From positions 2,573,523 through 2,637,522 of the forward strand of contig SCFE01000005.1 of NCBI GenBank assembly GCA_004352715.1: a stretch of DNA of 64,000 bases. Reading direction: 5' to 3'. The notes under the pieces are model-generated. The model worked only from the letters and a program-made list of their open reading frames with translations, had not been told where the DNA came from and did not search any database. The translations under genes and the position numbers were made by a program. The DNA comes from Hofstenia miamia (taxonomy: Eukaryota > Xenacoelomorpha > Acoela). Shown piece after piece: positions 36,076-49,900 of the stretch. Positions within the stretch are counted from its first letter, which is position 1. Every line of letters starts with the position of its first letter.

Positions 36076-39000
36076 TATTGACACATATGATATTTATATA
36101 CAATATTTATATATATATATATATATATATATAAATATTGATATTTATATATATATATATTTGTTTGGCCTAAATCATTTGTGGATTTATAGCACTCTTT
36201 CTCACACATAAATCCTTAAAGCTTAGAATTAATTAAACAAGTTACTGAAAATTACATCAACTACGTGTGCGTCTCAAATAAAACATCATAAACTACAGAG
36301 TGAACTGATCGTCGAAGACATAAAATACATATTAACTGAAAACAAATTCTGAAGAAATAGCTAAAAGTGTATATTGTCCTCAAGAGAAGCCTTATAAAAT
36401 GGTTTGTCTATAACAATAAAGCTTGTAACAACAGACACAAGCAGTGGGTTGCGGGTATCTTATGGGTACAAACCATGGTTTGTCCTAGATTATCATCGTA
36501 GAATATGCAGATCACTCGAAACGTTCGTGCAGGAATTGCAATTTAGAAACAAAACATTAAAAACCACAAAAAAGGATGCCAACCGCGGGACATGCACGTA
36601 CCACTGTTGATTAGAATCATTTAGTAACAAACATTAGCGTTACATGCTGAAAAATGAGTGATTTAAATGACTTAACGATGAAAACTAAAGTGAAAGTACA
36701 GCAATGCAACTAAATAGAGGGCATTCTTAGCATCTACAACAAACGCTACACGTTTACTAAAATACCCACTTCGCCGGTATTATATGCCTAAATTACGATT
36801 CTAGTCTCTGGAAGTTAAGCATGTGAGAAGGCTTGCCAAATTAAAAACTCTTTGATGCTATGAATCTGGTATTAAACTAAAACGTACTATACATAAATGA
36901 ATCGATAGCGATTGTACTTGAATTGTCGAGAAATTCATGTAAAATTTGTAATTTTGACGCACTTAGCGAAATATGTTATATGTGTATAATAGATTGTATA
37001 GAATAGATACATAATCGACAAATAAAGTTTACTAGGGTAAAATTAAAAATTAATTAAAGGTCATAGAAATTTCCCCAAGTACATATTTGAAATTAATAAT
37101 ATTATCTTTAAAATATATTTATGTACAGTATACATTGAATAACAATATGTTAATAAAGAATTGATATTGTTAATGATATTGCATATATAGAATCTGCTGT
37201 TTCGCGAATGGAATAACTTTTTTTTACTCCCATCCACTGCAACGACAACGAACTTAGAGTAATTCTTCTAAAACTTCTATCACTACAATATTTGAAAGTC
37301 TAGATTTCTTAGGCACTGCATTAAAATGGTGAAAGTTTCCATAAGTGATATAAGATATGTATATTAAAGACAATCATACTAAGAAAATTGCCTCATATTT
37401 ACCTTGATCGTCATAATTTTTTGCTTTAACTTGAAATTTTAAATAAATAGTGTAGGTTGAAAAATGTGATTTAATAACAATGAAGATTAAATATATGTAT
37501 ATGTGTATGCATATGCTGAACAATATATGTAAATTTATATATGTACAATAGAACGTGAACTTACTTGGGATGAAACAGTATGATCAGGATGCATATTGCC
37601 AGGATTGTTACTATTGACCAAAATTCCATGGCTTTGTTTTTCACGAAATTGGGGATGATGGGCAAGAAGCTCAGAAATGGCCTAAATATATTTGTTGAAA
37701 CGCTTGTTCTAGTCTAATACTTAACCTTAAACAGCCTGGCATTCGTTTTAAAGGAAAAATTGTTTTTTCAAATTTACAAAAAATTTTCTCTAAACCTATT
37801 AGCAAATTTGAAGGTCTTGGGGCATGGGTAGGTTTTTTTTGGGAAATATACTTTAATGCAATGTTGAAAATTTCTATTAAAGCATATTGTTCATGTATTT
37901 ATAAAGTTTTGAGCCCATGGAAGCAAGAAAAAACCTTGACTATTTCTTCATACATGCAAAGATATTCCAAACCCATTGAAGTCGCGGACTTAGAATAAAA
38001 AAAGAATCTCTTCTATTACGTGGTGCTTTCAAATTGAGCATAGCTTTAATAGTTGTTGAGCTATAAGCGTTTAAAAATTATTAATAGGATCATGACAATT
38101 TCTCCAAAATCTCCAAGCTGTTTAAGGTGAAAAACTAAAACCTGTTCACTTTTCCAATCGCAAGGTGAAGGAGCTTTTCCAAATCTATGGCGATTATGCG
38201 ACATTGTCGGGGAGAGATTCCCTCTAGGCGTAGCAAACGTAGCAAAGCTTGAAGCACGGTTAGGACCGTAGGGGCGACTCGAGGAGTTAGAGTTAATTTC
38301 GAAATGCTCATTCAAAAGCGATTCAGTATCTTGATGATATCGAGAAAGACGTTGACCACAATCTAAAGTAGAAATTGAAATTAGCGAAATTCATCAATGA
38401 TTTGTGAGGGAAAGGAATAGAGTAATGAAATTATGAAAACAAATGTTTACAAGAAAACAGTCGTTATAGCCAATGTTTTAATTATTTGCTTATAAAGTAT
38501 CAAACAATCATACTTAAGCATTGACACATTTCAAGATAATGATGCAAAAATCTTTTCAGCCTAATTGCATATACTTCAACAAATGTTTCTCGCTAGATGG
38601 CATTACCATTACATCTAGGAGTATTTATTAAATAGCTCGGAATTTGGTTGGAAAATTCATCATTACTCTGAACACTTAGACAATGATAAATGATTAACGA
38701 TAAAAAGCGAAGGGTTATATCCATTTCATTGCATATTTTTCATGACGGTCTTCTAAAAATGTGACTGAAAATATAACATCAAACACAAAAATATTGAAAG
38801 AACACACCATGCATAAATAGTTAAATGATAGGAAAATATATCGATTTGTTGAAAATGAGAAAATGTTGACTTTACTATACAAATGTGAAAATTATTTGGA
38901 AATGTTTCGTGGAAAAAATTGCCATGCAATGAAACAACGTTTTTAGCGGATGCAACATGTATTTTATGCAGTGTAACAACAAATAGTTGTATACCTTGGA

Positions 39001-40898
39001 AATCGTCTAAATTAGTAGCAATACATTAATAACCAAGTATAGATTCTTATCCAATATTTAAGCCATTGCATAAAATATATAACAGAGCTTCAAAGAAGAC
39101 CTTTATCTTCTAAACTATACAAACATGATACAACTAATGCGTCCATTGTTTGATTTAACTAAGAAAGAACACGTAGTAAAGGCTTCGATCCAGCACGTCC
39201 AATGACTAGGATTTTTTTAAAATGCTTTTAATTGGGAGCATTCCTGAATAGAAAGACTATGACGCCTTGTTGATCGTTCAAGAATAAAATAAACAAATCA
39301 TCAAAAGTACAGTAAATGTCAGTAATCTGTAATTCATTTTTGCAAATTTTACAAAATGAATTAGTCAGTAATTTAAGCTCTAGGTAATTCAAATACATGC
39401 CAAAAGTAAATGATATGATTGAAGAGTATGAAATTCTAATATTGTCACATATTAAACCTTCAACAATGGATTGGCTCTACTGTAATTCTTATATAACCCG
39501 AATATATTGCGTCTTTGGCTAAATACTATACTGAAATACAGCGCGATTACTTTTGCTTACTCCTTTTTGTGGGAGTACTGAGTTCACTATTGAGCCAAAT
39601 ATTTTAAACTGAACATTTTATCGACATTGACTAACTTGAAAAATCGAAAAGTAAAAAACTGAACATCAAATAAAAACAGGTAATGATTATTTTTTTAATA
39701 ATTGCCATCTCAAACTACAGAAATCTATTTTTTTCGAAGTTGGGCACATAAAATAAAATAGCGTTTTAATGGCCGAAATTCAACCATAATACATTTACAA
39801 AGAAAATCGAAAGAAGGCAATTTTTTCACATCGGATATAATATGTGTATTTTGAAATGATGGACTCTACATCATCGCTGTATTCTTCGTAAAGAAGATGC
39901 TGTAAAATGTGATGTGCTGACACGTGATTGGCTTTGAGACAGCGAAAATCACCTCGGACTTTAAGTTTATAAAATATATCAATCAAAAAGTAATTTGAAT
40001 TTATCAACGCGAGAAATAAAAATTATTGATTCCATGAAAGATTTCGCTGAGTTTATTTAGCGAAAATGTGAAAATCTGCAAAAGCTGATTCGAAAATGAA
40101 AGCATGTAAAAACTTTTACGATATTTCAAACTAGTTGCATAGCCAAACGCAGGTGATAATATAGAGATTATTTTTGCTAAAACGAATAATTTCACCCTAT
40201 GCTTATTACATGAAAAGTCGCGGACTCAGAGAATAACACTTGGACAGGAACTGCAGCTGGCAAAATTTCCAAAATCAATGGAGGTTAAATGCGTTTATCA
40301 TTCGCAAGTTGGTCATTGTTTAATATGAATTTAGATGTTATTATTTTTCCGAATTCGCAAACACGGTTATCGAAATTTGGACAAAATAGCTTCCAAACCA
40401 AGACAAAGAATGCAATTTATGATTGCTCTATTTGTTTCTATTTGAAAAACCACCATCCCATTAAGTGCTTTTTAACATAAATAAATTGCAACACACATCC
40501 CCTGCAGTGGCCTTGTCAAGTTTTTGCCATTCCTCAAGAAAAAAAATTAATTCTACTTGCTGAGCATATTAAAACTTGAATTCAAATCGAAATTGAAAAT
40601 TATTTTTGTCCTTGGAGTTTTATAAAATTCATACCGAAGTTACAGTGTGACATAATTCCGCCTTCCATATAAGAGAAACGATGACATTAAAAACGGTTAC
40701 ATCTCAGTGCTTTATTATTGATTTTATCATGGATATTCTGGTAATAAAATAAATTTATTAGCTAACTAGAAATGTTAATGCAAAAAACTATTCTTCCTGT
40801 GCAGTCAATCACGTTAACTTATGCAAACATATCCACACAGTCTAAATAAATCACACATAGGTATAGTTATTCATGCTCATATTGTTATTAAATATCAA

Positions 40899-40937
<39 letters not shown>

Positions 40938-43900
40938 TTTACATATTGCATGCACAACTAAGTACAAAGATTGTGATTTTTCAACTACTACGTCAAAAAT
41001 CAAAATATAACCGATCACTGAAAGCAAGAAACTCCTTTCAATAATTTCTACAAAGTCACAATTGTACTACGTTTGCCTTTTTTCACTCAATCTTTATGAG
41101 CCGGGGTTTTCTGATCAAATTAACTTTTCAACTCTCCTTTAAATTAATTCATGACAAAATGATATCATTGTTTATCGTTGTTTAAATTGAATTCCCACGA
41201 AAATAATATCATTGAAAATGAATTTCTTGTTTGTGCCTTGACATTATTTTTCAAAAAATTTTGTTTAGTATTCTAAAGACTTTATGAAGATGTTTTGATG
41301 GCAATTCCAAAAAGACATAAAATGCTGAAATAATTTAAAAAATTCTAATTCTTTATCAACTAAAGACCATAACGTTTGTTGTCAGTAATAAAATATTCAG
41401 CAAATTGCTTGAATTTAAGTAAAAATGTTCACAAAATTTACACTGCCCTTAATAAAAGTCTAAAATATAAAATTCAAATAATTGAAAAGAACGGATTAAA
41501 AAACATAATTGGTAAAGCTGTTTAGGTAATAACACTTCGCTATTCTTGCTTAACAGGGATTTAAATTTAGATTAATTTATAGGATAAAATTTTACAAGAC
41601 AATTTGCATTAAATCTTGACTGAAAATATAGAATATATCTATGTTTTGAAAGAAAATACAAACAAACTAATCTCAATAATGTAATTTATGAAATTAAATA
41701 AATGTTTGAGCGTGATGAAATTAATGGTGTGTGAACAATAACATGCAATTTGTATTTGCAATAAAAATTTAAGTTGCGTATATATCCTGTCTTAGAATAG
41801 ATTGTGAAAATATTCGATAAGATCAAATGGCAGTCTTCTAATTTTAAATTCTTATTAAGGATTCACCTTTGCTTTAACAAAAACAAATCAACCATAATCT
41901 AGAACCTGAATATTGACATTGTTTTACTACTTCTTAGGCTGCCACTGAAAAAATAGTAGATCATAGGAAATATGATGCAACCCACCTCTAGGCTCGTAGT
42001 CCTTATTACCATTAAGCACATTCGCAAGTTGATAGCCGCTCTTTCCATCCGTAGACTTCGTCCGATGAAGCCCGAAGTATCCAACGGATGCCACAACTAC
42101 TACTGTGGTTGTAACAAGAACACCAATAAATATGGCAGCAACAAACGCTAAATCCATGGCATTTGGATCATCAAAAGTTAGTGGTTGATTCGTAGGACAG
42201 GGAGCTAAATATTCGACTTTGAAAAACCAAATTAGAGCAAGCAGTAAAATTATGAATTTCATTATATATAATTGGATACTTAATGTAATGAAATTGTCAT
42301 TTAGATATTATTGGCACAGATACATTAATAATTCAATTTTTTGTAATCTATACATATGGTGTGTAGTTGGTAAAATTCAAATCAATGCCAAGTAGTGAAA
42401 TTTTGTTGTATATCCGCTGAATATTGAACAAGTTTACGTTTGATAGGAAAAAATCTCTCAAATTTGAAAAAAAGGCCTCCACAATCAAGTTTTTTACAAA
42501 CTCAATGTTTTTACCATTTTATAAAATGTAAAATTAAATATGTCCATATTTAATGTTTACAAAGTTCATTTATCAAAAGAAACAAAACAGAGGCAAATTG
42601 TTCATTTTTTGTTTTGGGATGATAAAAAATCGACAGCTTCTATAAATAAAAAGAACTAAAAAATGATAATTGGGGAGTACTTGTCGATTAATTATGCGAT
42701 AAAGGCAGAATCTACCTAGAAAAAACCACTCTGCATATATAATGGCATTGCAAATCTCGGTGAAAAACTTTTATTGAACTTCATATGATTAGGATAGTAA
42801 GATGTCATTCAAAATCAACACGCTTACTGATTTTTAAAGTCGAAAGACATATTAAAACAAATGTGTAAATCAAATTGCTTATGGGACTATGGGATTGGGT
42901 AAGGTTGAATGACAAAAATTATTCGGATAGATGCAAAAGAGAAAGGGATGTTGATAGCAATTCAGGTTGATATCTGACAATCCTTCCTTATAGGGCATAA
43001 TTTGAGAAGAAGTATTTTATAAAGCAGTACACTTCTTGGGAAATCTTTGTGTAATGGCGAAAAATCCTTAGCAGAAGAACATTAACTTGTAGTAAAGGGA
43101 AAGTCAATGAGGTAAATGCTAGCTTAACATATTTTGTCCTGGTAATTGAGGTGGGCGCTGGCATGTCTATTACCAGTCTTAACTTGGTCCTGGTCTTGAG
43201 CCTAAGAAATGCAACTTTGGTTACTTATCATAAAACGTAAGTGGTAATCACACTTGGTATTTTGAATTCTTTTCTTTTATAATTCATAAGCTATTACGTC
43301 AAGATAAAACAGAATGTCGCGCCAGCAGTTTTTGCAAAGTAGAATACCTACTTCTGCTAATAAGTAGGGACACGCGGTATTCCACTCAATTGGCATTGAA
43401 GCAGTAATGAAGCGAATAAATAAAAAATAATAAAGCCATTTAATTTAGTTTGTTTTAGGAAATCGGCTAAATTGTAGATTAAGGTAGTATTCTTTATAAA
43501 ATTTGGATGAGCAAAACTACAATGTTGAAAAATCAATTTATTCTTATTGCTGAATAGAACGTTTGATTATTCCTTTACTTTAAATTTTATTATTTCAATA
43601 CTTTAAATATAACAGCTCAACCTTATATCAAAAGAATTTTTTGAAACTATTGGTGCCATCTTTAAAAACATTATACGTTTCTTGCGCACGACCTGATAAA
43701 GATATATACAATCAAAAAAGAGGATAGCAAATTCTTAATGGCGTGCCTACAGTGCCACGATCTTGAAAGTAGACATAGTTGATGGTAGGCACTGCCTTAA
43801 TTTAGACTAATTTTTTATAGTTTAAGCATTAAGCAGGGAGATTTTTCATTGCAAAATAGATAACACTTTCCGATACGTCAGGCACTGAAACAATTCTCAT

Positions 43901-46900
43901 CACAAATATTTACAATCACATGGGAATCCATTCACCAATGGATAGGCCTAAGCCAATATATAAAGATTTCTGAATGTGTTAATATATTTGGAAAAATGTT
44001 GAAAAATATAGCGCTAAGTTTTGTCAAAACATTTAACATATTGAAGCCGAAAAATCTGGCTTGATCTTGAGGAAGCCTTAATTCAATTATTAACGTTATA
44101 TCAATTATTTTTATTTCCCAATTAATTATTTTTTGAACAACTTACATTTTATAGTACGCGCTTTAACAGTATTGGACCATTCGCCATGCCCTTTCGACGT
44201 GAATGCTCTTACCTAAGACACACTTAAGTGTTAATATGAAAAAACCATACCCTAAAAAAGTAAGTCGCATTTTTTTTAAGGCCATCATAACGAGCTCCTT
44301 TTGGAGCATCTCCGGTCGATGTAGTTGGAAATACTTGCGGAAATTGTTGCTCCTTTTCAAACCTATCTATCCCAGTAGACCATCGAGTTATTTCGTACTT
44401 CGTGATTCGGCCATTGGGCACGGAAGGAGCCTTCCACATAAATGTCACACTGGAATAATCCGAGCAAATAGCTCTCAGGGTAGTTGGTGCATTAGGTTCT
44501 AAATATAATATACATCATGCCAGATTATCGCTTGTATATATATATATAAATAGACGAAAAATACATGGAGGGATAGATTTTGAGACATCCTAAATAAAGT
44601 TAGTTTTTATGTTAATCAGCAATTAACATATATTGGGATTTCTGTGAACTGTAATTTTCCTGGTTGTAAGTTAAAGGGACTTAAGGTCTAAAGCGTTCAA
44701 TGATACTACTGAAAAGAGTAAAACAAAGAAAACTTGTTCAGCTCGTCAAGTGAGGCCACCTAGTTACTTCAATTTTATGTTTAAAATCCAGAATTATCGA
44801 TGATTCCCTCAAACAAAAAAAATGTTATTGAAGATGCCATTTTCGTACATTTCAAGAGTTTTTTTTTCGTTAGGGATTGTTAGACATGCGTAAACGTTGT
44901 TATTGTTAATCTATTATTAGTTATTAAAATAAGTATGAATTAAAGCAAAAATTCAAAGAATTCATATATTTACGAGCTTCATCAGTAAGAGCTTCAACTG
45001 GATCCGACCAATCACCGTGGCTGAAGGCTGTCATTGCTTGAACTCGAAAATAATACTTTGTGTAGGCGCGCAACAATGTTTCGGTATGTTCTGTCACTTT
45101 CGCTTGTTCTAGGAATTTATATATTAAAACAATATTAGTTATTTTATTCAATAATGTAATAAAATAGTAGATCAAGTGAATCAAGCAGTCGTTGCTCGAA
45201 TAACGTTCATGGCATCATTCAAGATTCAAAATATTGTTGATATTTACCGCAAACAAATACATTACCAACGAAAATATAAAATGATTTCACATAGGTATTT
45301 ACTGCAATGAATCACTTAAACAAAGTCATTAGTCCTATTTTTATTTAGCGTTTTTACGCATGTCATTTATTTTCTTTAATACTGATCAAATAGCTTCGAA
45401 ATTTGGCAGAAAGCTTCTGTTAACATAGAAAATTAAATAACCATTGTGATATTCTATATTGTTAGCATATTTTTTGCTGACATCAGCACTTTTCAACACA
45501 AGCTTAGCAAGATATGCAATTTCGTTTAAGATCACACATTAAATGTAACGATGTAATTTCCTTTTATTTTTTACCTGTGAGACAAATTGTACTGCACTAT
45601 ACCTATATTCCCCTGTGCTACCCAAATTGGATCAAAGAAATGCACCATGGGAAATAAAATGAGCTAAATATTAAACAAAAAACTTCATCATAAAAATATG
45701 CGAGTACTACCCTCTGAAAATTGTGCATGATATTTTTTGGGCAAAGATATTGAAGCAATTATTTCTTCAGGAAATGAATAAAACAAATTTACTGTGATCA
45801 AAATTAGCTGTGCGGCTTCAGCTAATCACACTTTTCTTTTTTAAGATATATGGTCTAGGAGAGAGTAAGGGACAATTTAACCTTAAACGGTCTACTTTCT
45901 TTTAAAAGAACAAAACATTTTTTTCAAATAATCAACAAATTTGCTCCAAGCATATTATGAAATTTTGAATTCCTGAGATATGGATACATCTAAAGAGGAA
46001 CGATCTCGAACGCAATGGCGAAAATTTGCACTAAGGTGTATTTCTGTGCCAGAAGCACTTGAGAAGATTAACTATTTTTAAAGAAAATTTTAATATTTAA
46101 AAAAATCTTTCTATTCTTTCCATTCCAAGACCTTAGGTAATCAGCACATGGAAAGTGTATTCTAGAAAAAAAAACTTGAGTCTTGCCCTATATTTAGCTA
46201 TTTTCACCATAAATGTTTGTCACTTGCATTGCAAAGTTCCAGCTTGCAATTTCTCAGCAACAAAAACCAATGATTTGTATTTACTAAAATGCAGATGCGC
46301 TTATTTTAGTGAAAGACTCTGGGGAGGCATTCATAGAATTTATATCTTGACAAGTGAAACGCCTACATCATATATATATATATATATATNNNNNNNNNNN
46401 NNNNNATACGGAGCCATAGCTGCAGGGACGATAAAATTTTGATGAAGATATATAATTTATGTTCAAGACTTAACTGAAGAGCGTTGCCTAATTAGAATTG
46501 TGTTACGAATTTACAATTTTACAGAACAATTTTTTNTAACCAATTCTAATAGAAATATAGATTTAAATTGAATTGATTTAAAAATTTAAATGAGACAGAA
46601 ATTGGTAACAAATTGTTACAGAATGAACATGTAATTATTCCAAGTGCTGGAAAAGAGTAAAACTAAAGCTGCATGCAATGCGATTAATAAACTGAAAAGA
46701 CGAACTTTTTTTAAATGAATAGCATAAAATATATACCCTTGTTATATTCAGCTAAAAATTATTTACATAATTTGCAAAATATTAAAATAAATTATTTACA
46801 GTATATAGAAGTTCATAATCGCAAGAAATTGATAACCACCGATATGTTAACTCAGAAAATTTGAATGGTTAGGTAAAAAATTATAGGGTTAAGGATATTC

Positions 46901-49900
46901 TAGCCTAAGTAACTCAAAACGGCACTTCCAGCACAGCTTAGCATCGTTGCAATGCTTTTTAACTAAAACGAAAGGACTTCGGTAATTGACAATAATTCTA
47001 CCGTCTTCTCAAATTTAAGCATGATAAAAACAAGGGTGGAAAGTTTAATAAAACGTAAACTTCAAATAAGGTGTGTAAATTCGAAATTTTATAGTGTACA
47101 GAACCTGACTTCATTTATCAAACTTATTTCAATGATAATATAGATTTAATTAAAAGTTACAACTTTTGGATACATATTTCATATGCAGTATTACAGTAGT
47201 AAAATCCGAGCCCATTACGTGGTACACAACTGAAATTAAACATTTAGTCGTACTTATATACAAAAAATTATATCTACACTACATGTACCTATAGGCATTA
47301 CATATTTTGTTGGTTGTGTAGTATATAGTTTTAGCAGCAATACTAAAGAAATCAATGATTCACTAATAAAAATTCTTGAATTCATATAAGGTTTCAACAT
47401 TATCACGTTAGTATGAAGAAGCAGATATTTTATAACTACCAAATTTGAAACAGCAACTACATGTTCTATAATTGTAAATTTGAAAAATATTTACTATTTC
47501 TCAGAGCATTAAAAATTAATCGCACGCCTTCAACAGTAAAAATAAGAGATATGAAAGCATAAATTTCCGTGTTTCTGTTAAATTTTGAAAAAATCAAACC
47601 ATGCAACAAGCAAGTATTGTACGTGCTTCAAACGCAAGAGAAGATGAAATATAGTAGCACTTGCTGACATTCTATTTTAAAATAGCATAATTTCATTTCA
47701 ATGAAAGCTCTTCCAACACAAATTCGAACAGACCAAAATGATTTCATTTGAATAAATATAGTTATGTCTGTAATACATTTTTTTTCAAATAACCAATTCT
47801 AATAGAAATATAATTTAAATTGAATTGATTTAAAAATTTAAATGAGACAGAAATTGGTAACAAATTGTTACAGAATGAACATGTAATTATTCCAAGTGCT
47901 GGAAAAGAGTAAAACTAAAGCTGCATGCAATGCGATTAATAAACTGAAAAGACGAACTTTTTTTAAATGAATAGCATAAAATATTTACCCTTGTTATATT
48001 CAGCTAAAAATTATTTACATAATTTGTAAAATATTAAAATAAATTATTTACAGTATATAGAAGTTCATAATCGCAAGAAATTGATAACCACCGATATGTT
48101 AACTCAGAAAATTTGAATGGTTAGGTAAAAAATTATAGGGTGCATTTCCGGGATAACTTTTTCGGAAAATGTCCTAAAATATTATTTCAATGACTTAAAA
48201 CAGCATCGAAAAACAGCAAATTTATCAATCTACCCCAATTAGAATTCGATGAAGCAATATTACTTTACATATATATATATATATATAAAAAGATAGCTTA
48301 TTGTAAAATGTAAATTTTAAAAATTAATAAATGAATTCTAAATTCGGGAGTAGTCGCGATTTTGATTAAATCATATTCTTCAGAAAAAAGAATTGTGTAT
48401 CTATTTTCTGATGATGCAAGGAAAACATTTGTTTCTCATCAGAATTTTTCGAAAATTTTGCAGTCTATCTAAGGCGAGTTAACATAAAACATTGACAAAG
48501 TTTGAAATACACTTGATACAATGGCTGATTCAAACAGCTAAAATATTTGTAAGGTAAATCAGCTTACTTGTACGAGCGGATTTGAACTCCTTATTATCTG
48601 AAAACTGGACTTGATATCCAGTCACACGATCTTTTTCCTCATCACATGGCGCGCTTTGCCAAACATATTTTATTTCATGAGCATGTATTTCTTCGGCCTT
48701 CACTATCCCAGGAGTGTAGTTTAAGACTAAAATATTTCTTATAAAATTACTATGATTTTAATTTTTGGATTTGAATAGAATACCTTCAAACATAATAAGA
48801 TAAATATAAAGAAACCATTAGAGCTACAGAGTTATATTACCAATTTGATATTAACTAAATGTATATATTTGAAAAGTCTTCTACTAAATTACATTAACGC
48901 AATAACTGAGATGTGAAAATAATATAAAAAATTAAGATGGACATTTTGCACATTTGGCAAGTCATACATATGCTGCTTAAGAATTTTACCATTGCATAAG
49001 AAAGGTAAATCAGTTATAATTCTAAGCTGTTAAGACATAATGTTTCTGTAAATCAATGTAACAGGTGGCTGGCGCGAAATAGTAAGAAAACGTGAAAATA
49101 ACGCTAAATAATATTTCCCGTTTTTTCTATGGATATATATATAAGGGTGGTTCATGAAACTAGTTTTTGCTGTTTCAATGTCCACAGAACCTAATTTTAT
49201 CCAGTACCAAATTTCACTAAGATTGCTTAAGAGGTTGCACACAAACGTATTTTTAAAATAACTCATTATTTACTGCTACTATGCACATTTGTATTTATTT
49301 ATTTTTAAAAACAATTATGCTGCTAATATAAGTGAATATATAAATATGAAAAACTAGCATTAAATTTCACTTATTCTTCCAATAAGTCAAGCTTCAAAGG
49401 GTCTGACACATGTTTTTTTGGTTTTCGTCTTTTGTTAGTATATTTTACATTTTTGAATGACTTCCGAAGTTTGGGGAATATTCCCATTCCGCCACATTTC
49501 TTATTACAGCAGCAGATTATATTCTTTGCCTCTTTTTTAGAATATCAAGAATGGACTTACTACGTGAAGTGATCAAATTTTTTAAAAAATGCTTCCCATT
49601 TTACTTAAAACTTTTTAAACTTCAAAGACGTCTTGACAGCGAAGTTTTCAAAAAATTCTTCATCCTATTTGTCATTATTTGGAGCTCTGCTTAACAATGG
49701 AGCGTAGTTCAAGTATTTAATAGACCAAAATCAAACTTCACAAAGAAAAACTTCACTCAGCATTAAATACTGAAGGACAAAAGCAAATATTTTCTCAGTG
49801 CTAACAAATTTACATGGTTGAGTCAATGGCAAAACAGATGAAAACAAAGCTAGCAGTACGCAGGTTGAATTTCGACAATTTTTTATATTATATTAGCAGC

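Noticed and set aside
36404-36610. 68-codon plus-strand frame
   Set aside because: No motif, no splice signals, antisense to a receptor intron.
36795-36830. 5S-rRNA-like string GGAAGTTAAGCATGTGAG
   Set aside because: Only the internal control-box-like core matches; flanks do not fold or align as 5S rRNA.
37565-37681. A hydrophobic span ([17 protein letters not shown]) in the +1 frame of this exon
   Set aside because: The exon is phase 0 to its neighbours, third-position base use favours the other frame, and a clear membrane span is already coded at 41986-42204.
38061-38141. A kinase glycine-loop-like peptide ([15 protein letters not shown]) at the end of a receptor exon frame
   Set aside because: It lies downstream of a GT donor and is the translated inverted end of the TTAA-type MITE, which recurs at 59.4 and 61.7 kb.
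43115-43205. Possible minus-strand exon with acceptor TTTCTTAG
   Set aside because: In the phase needed between the FN3 3 and transmembrane exons it contains a stop after a few codons.
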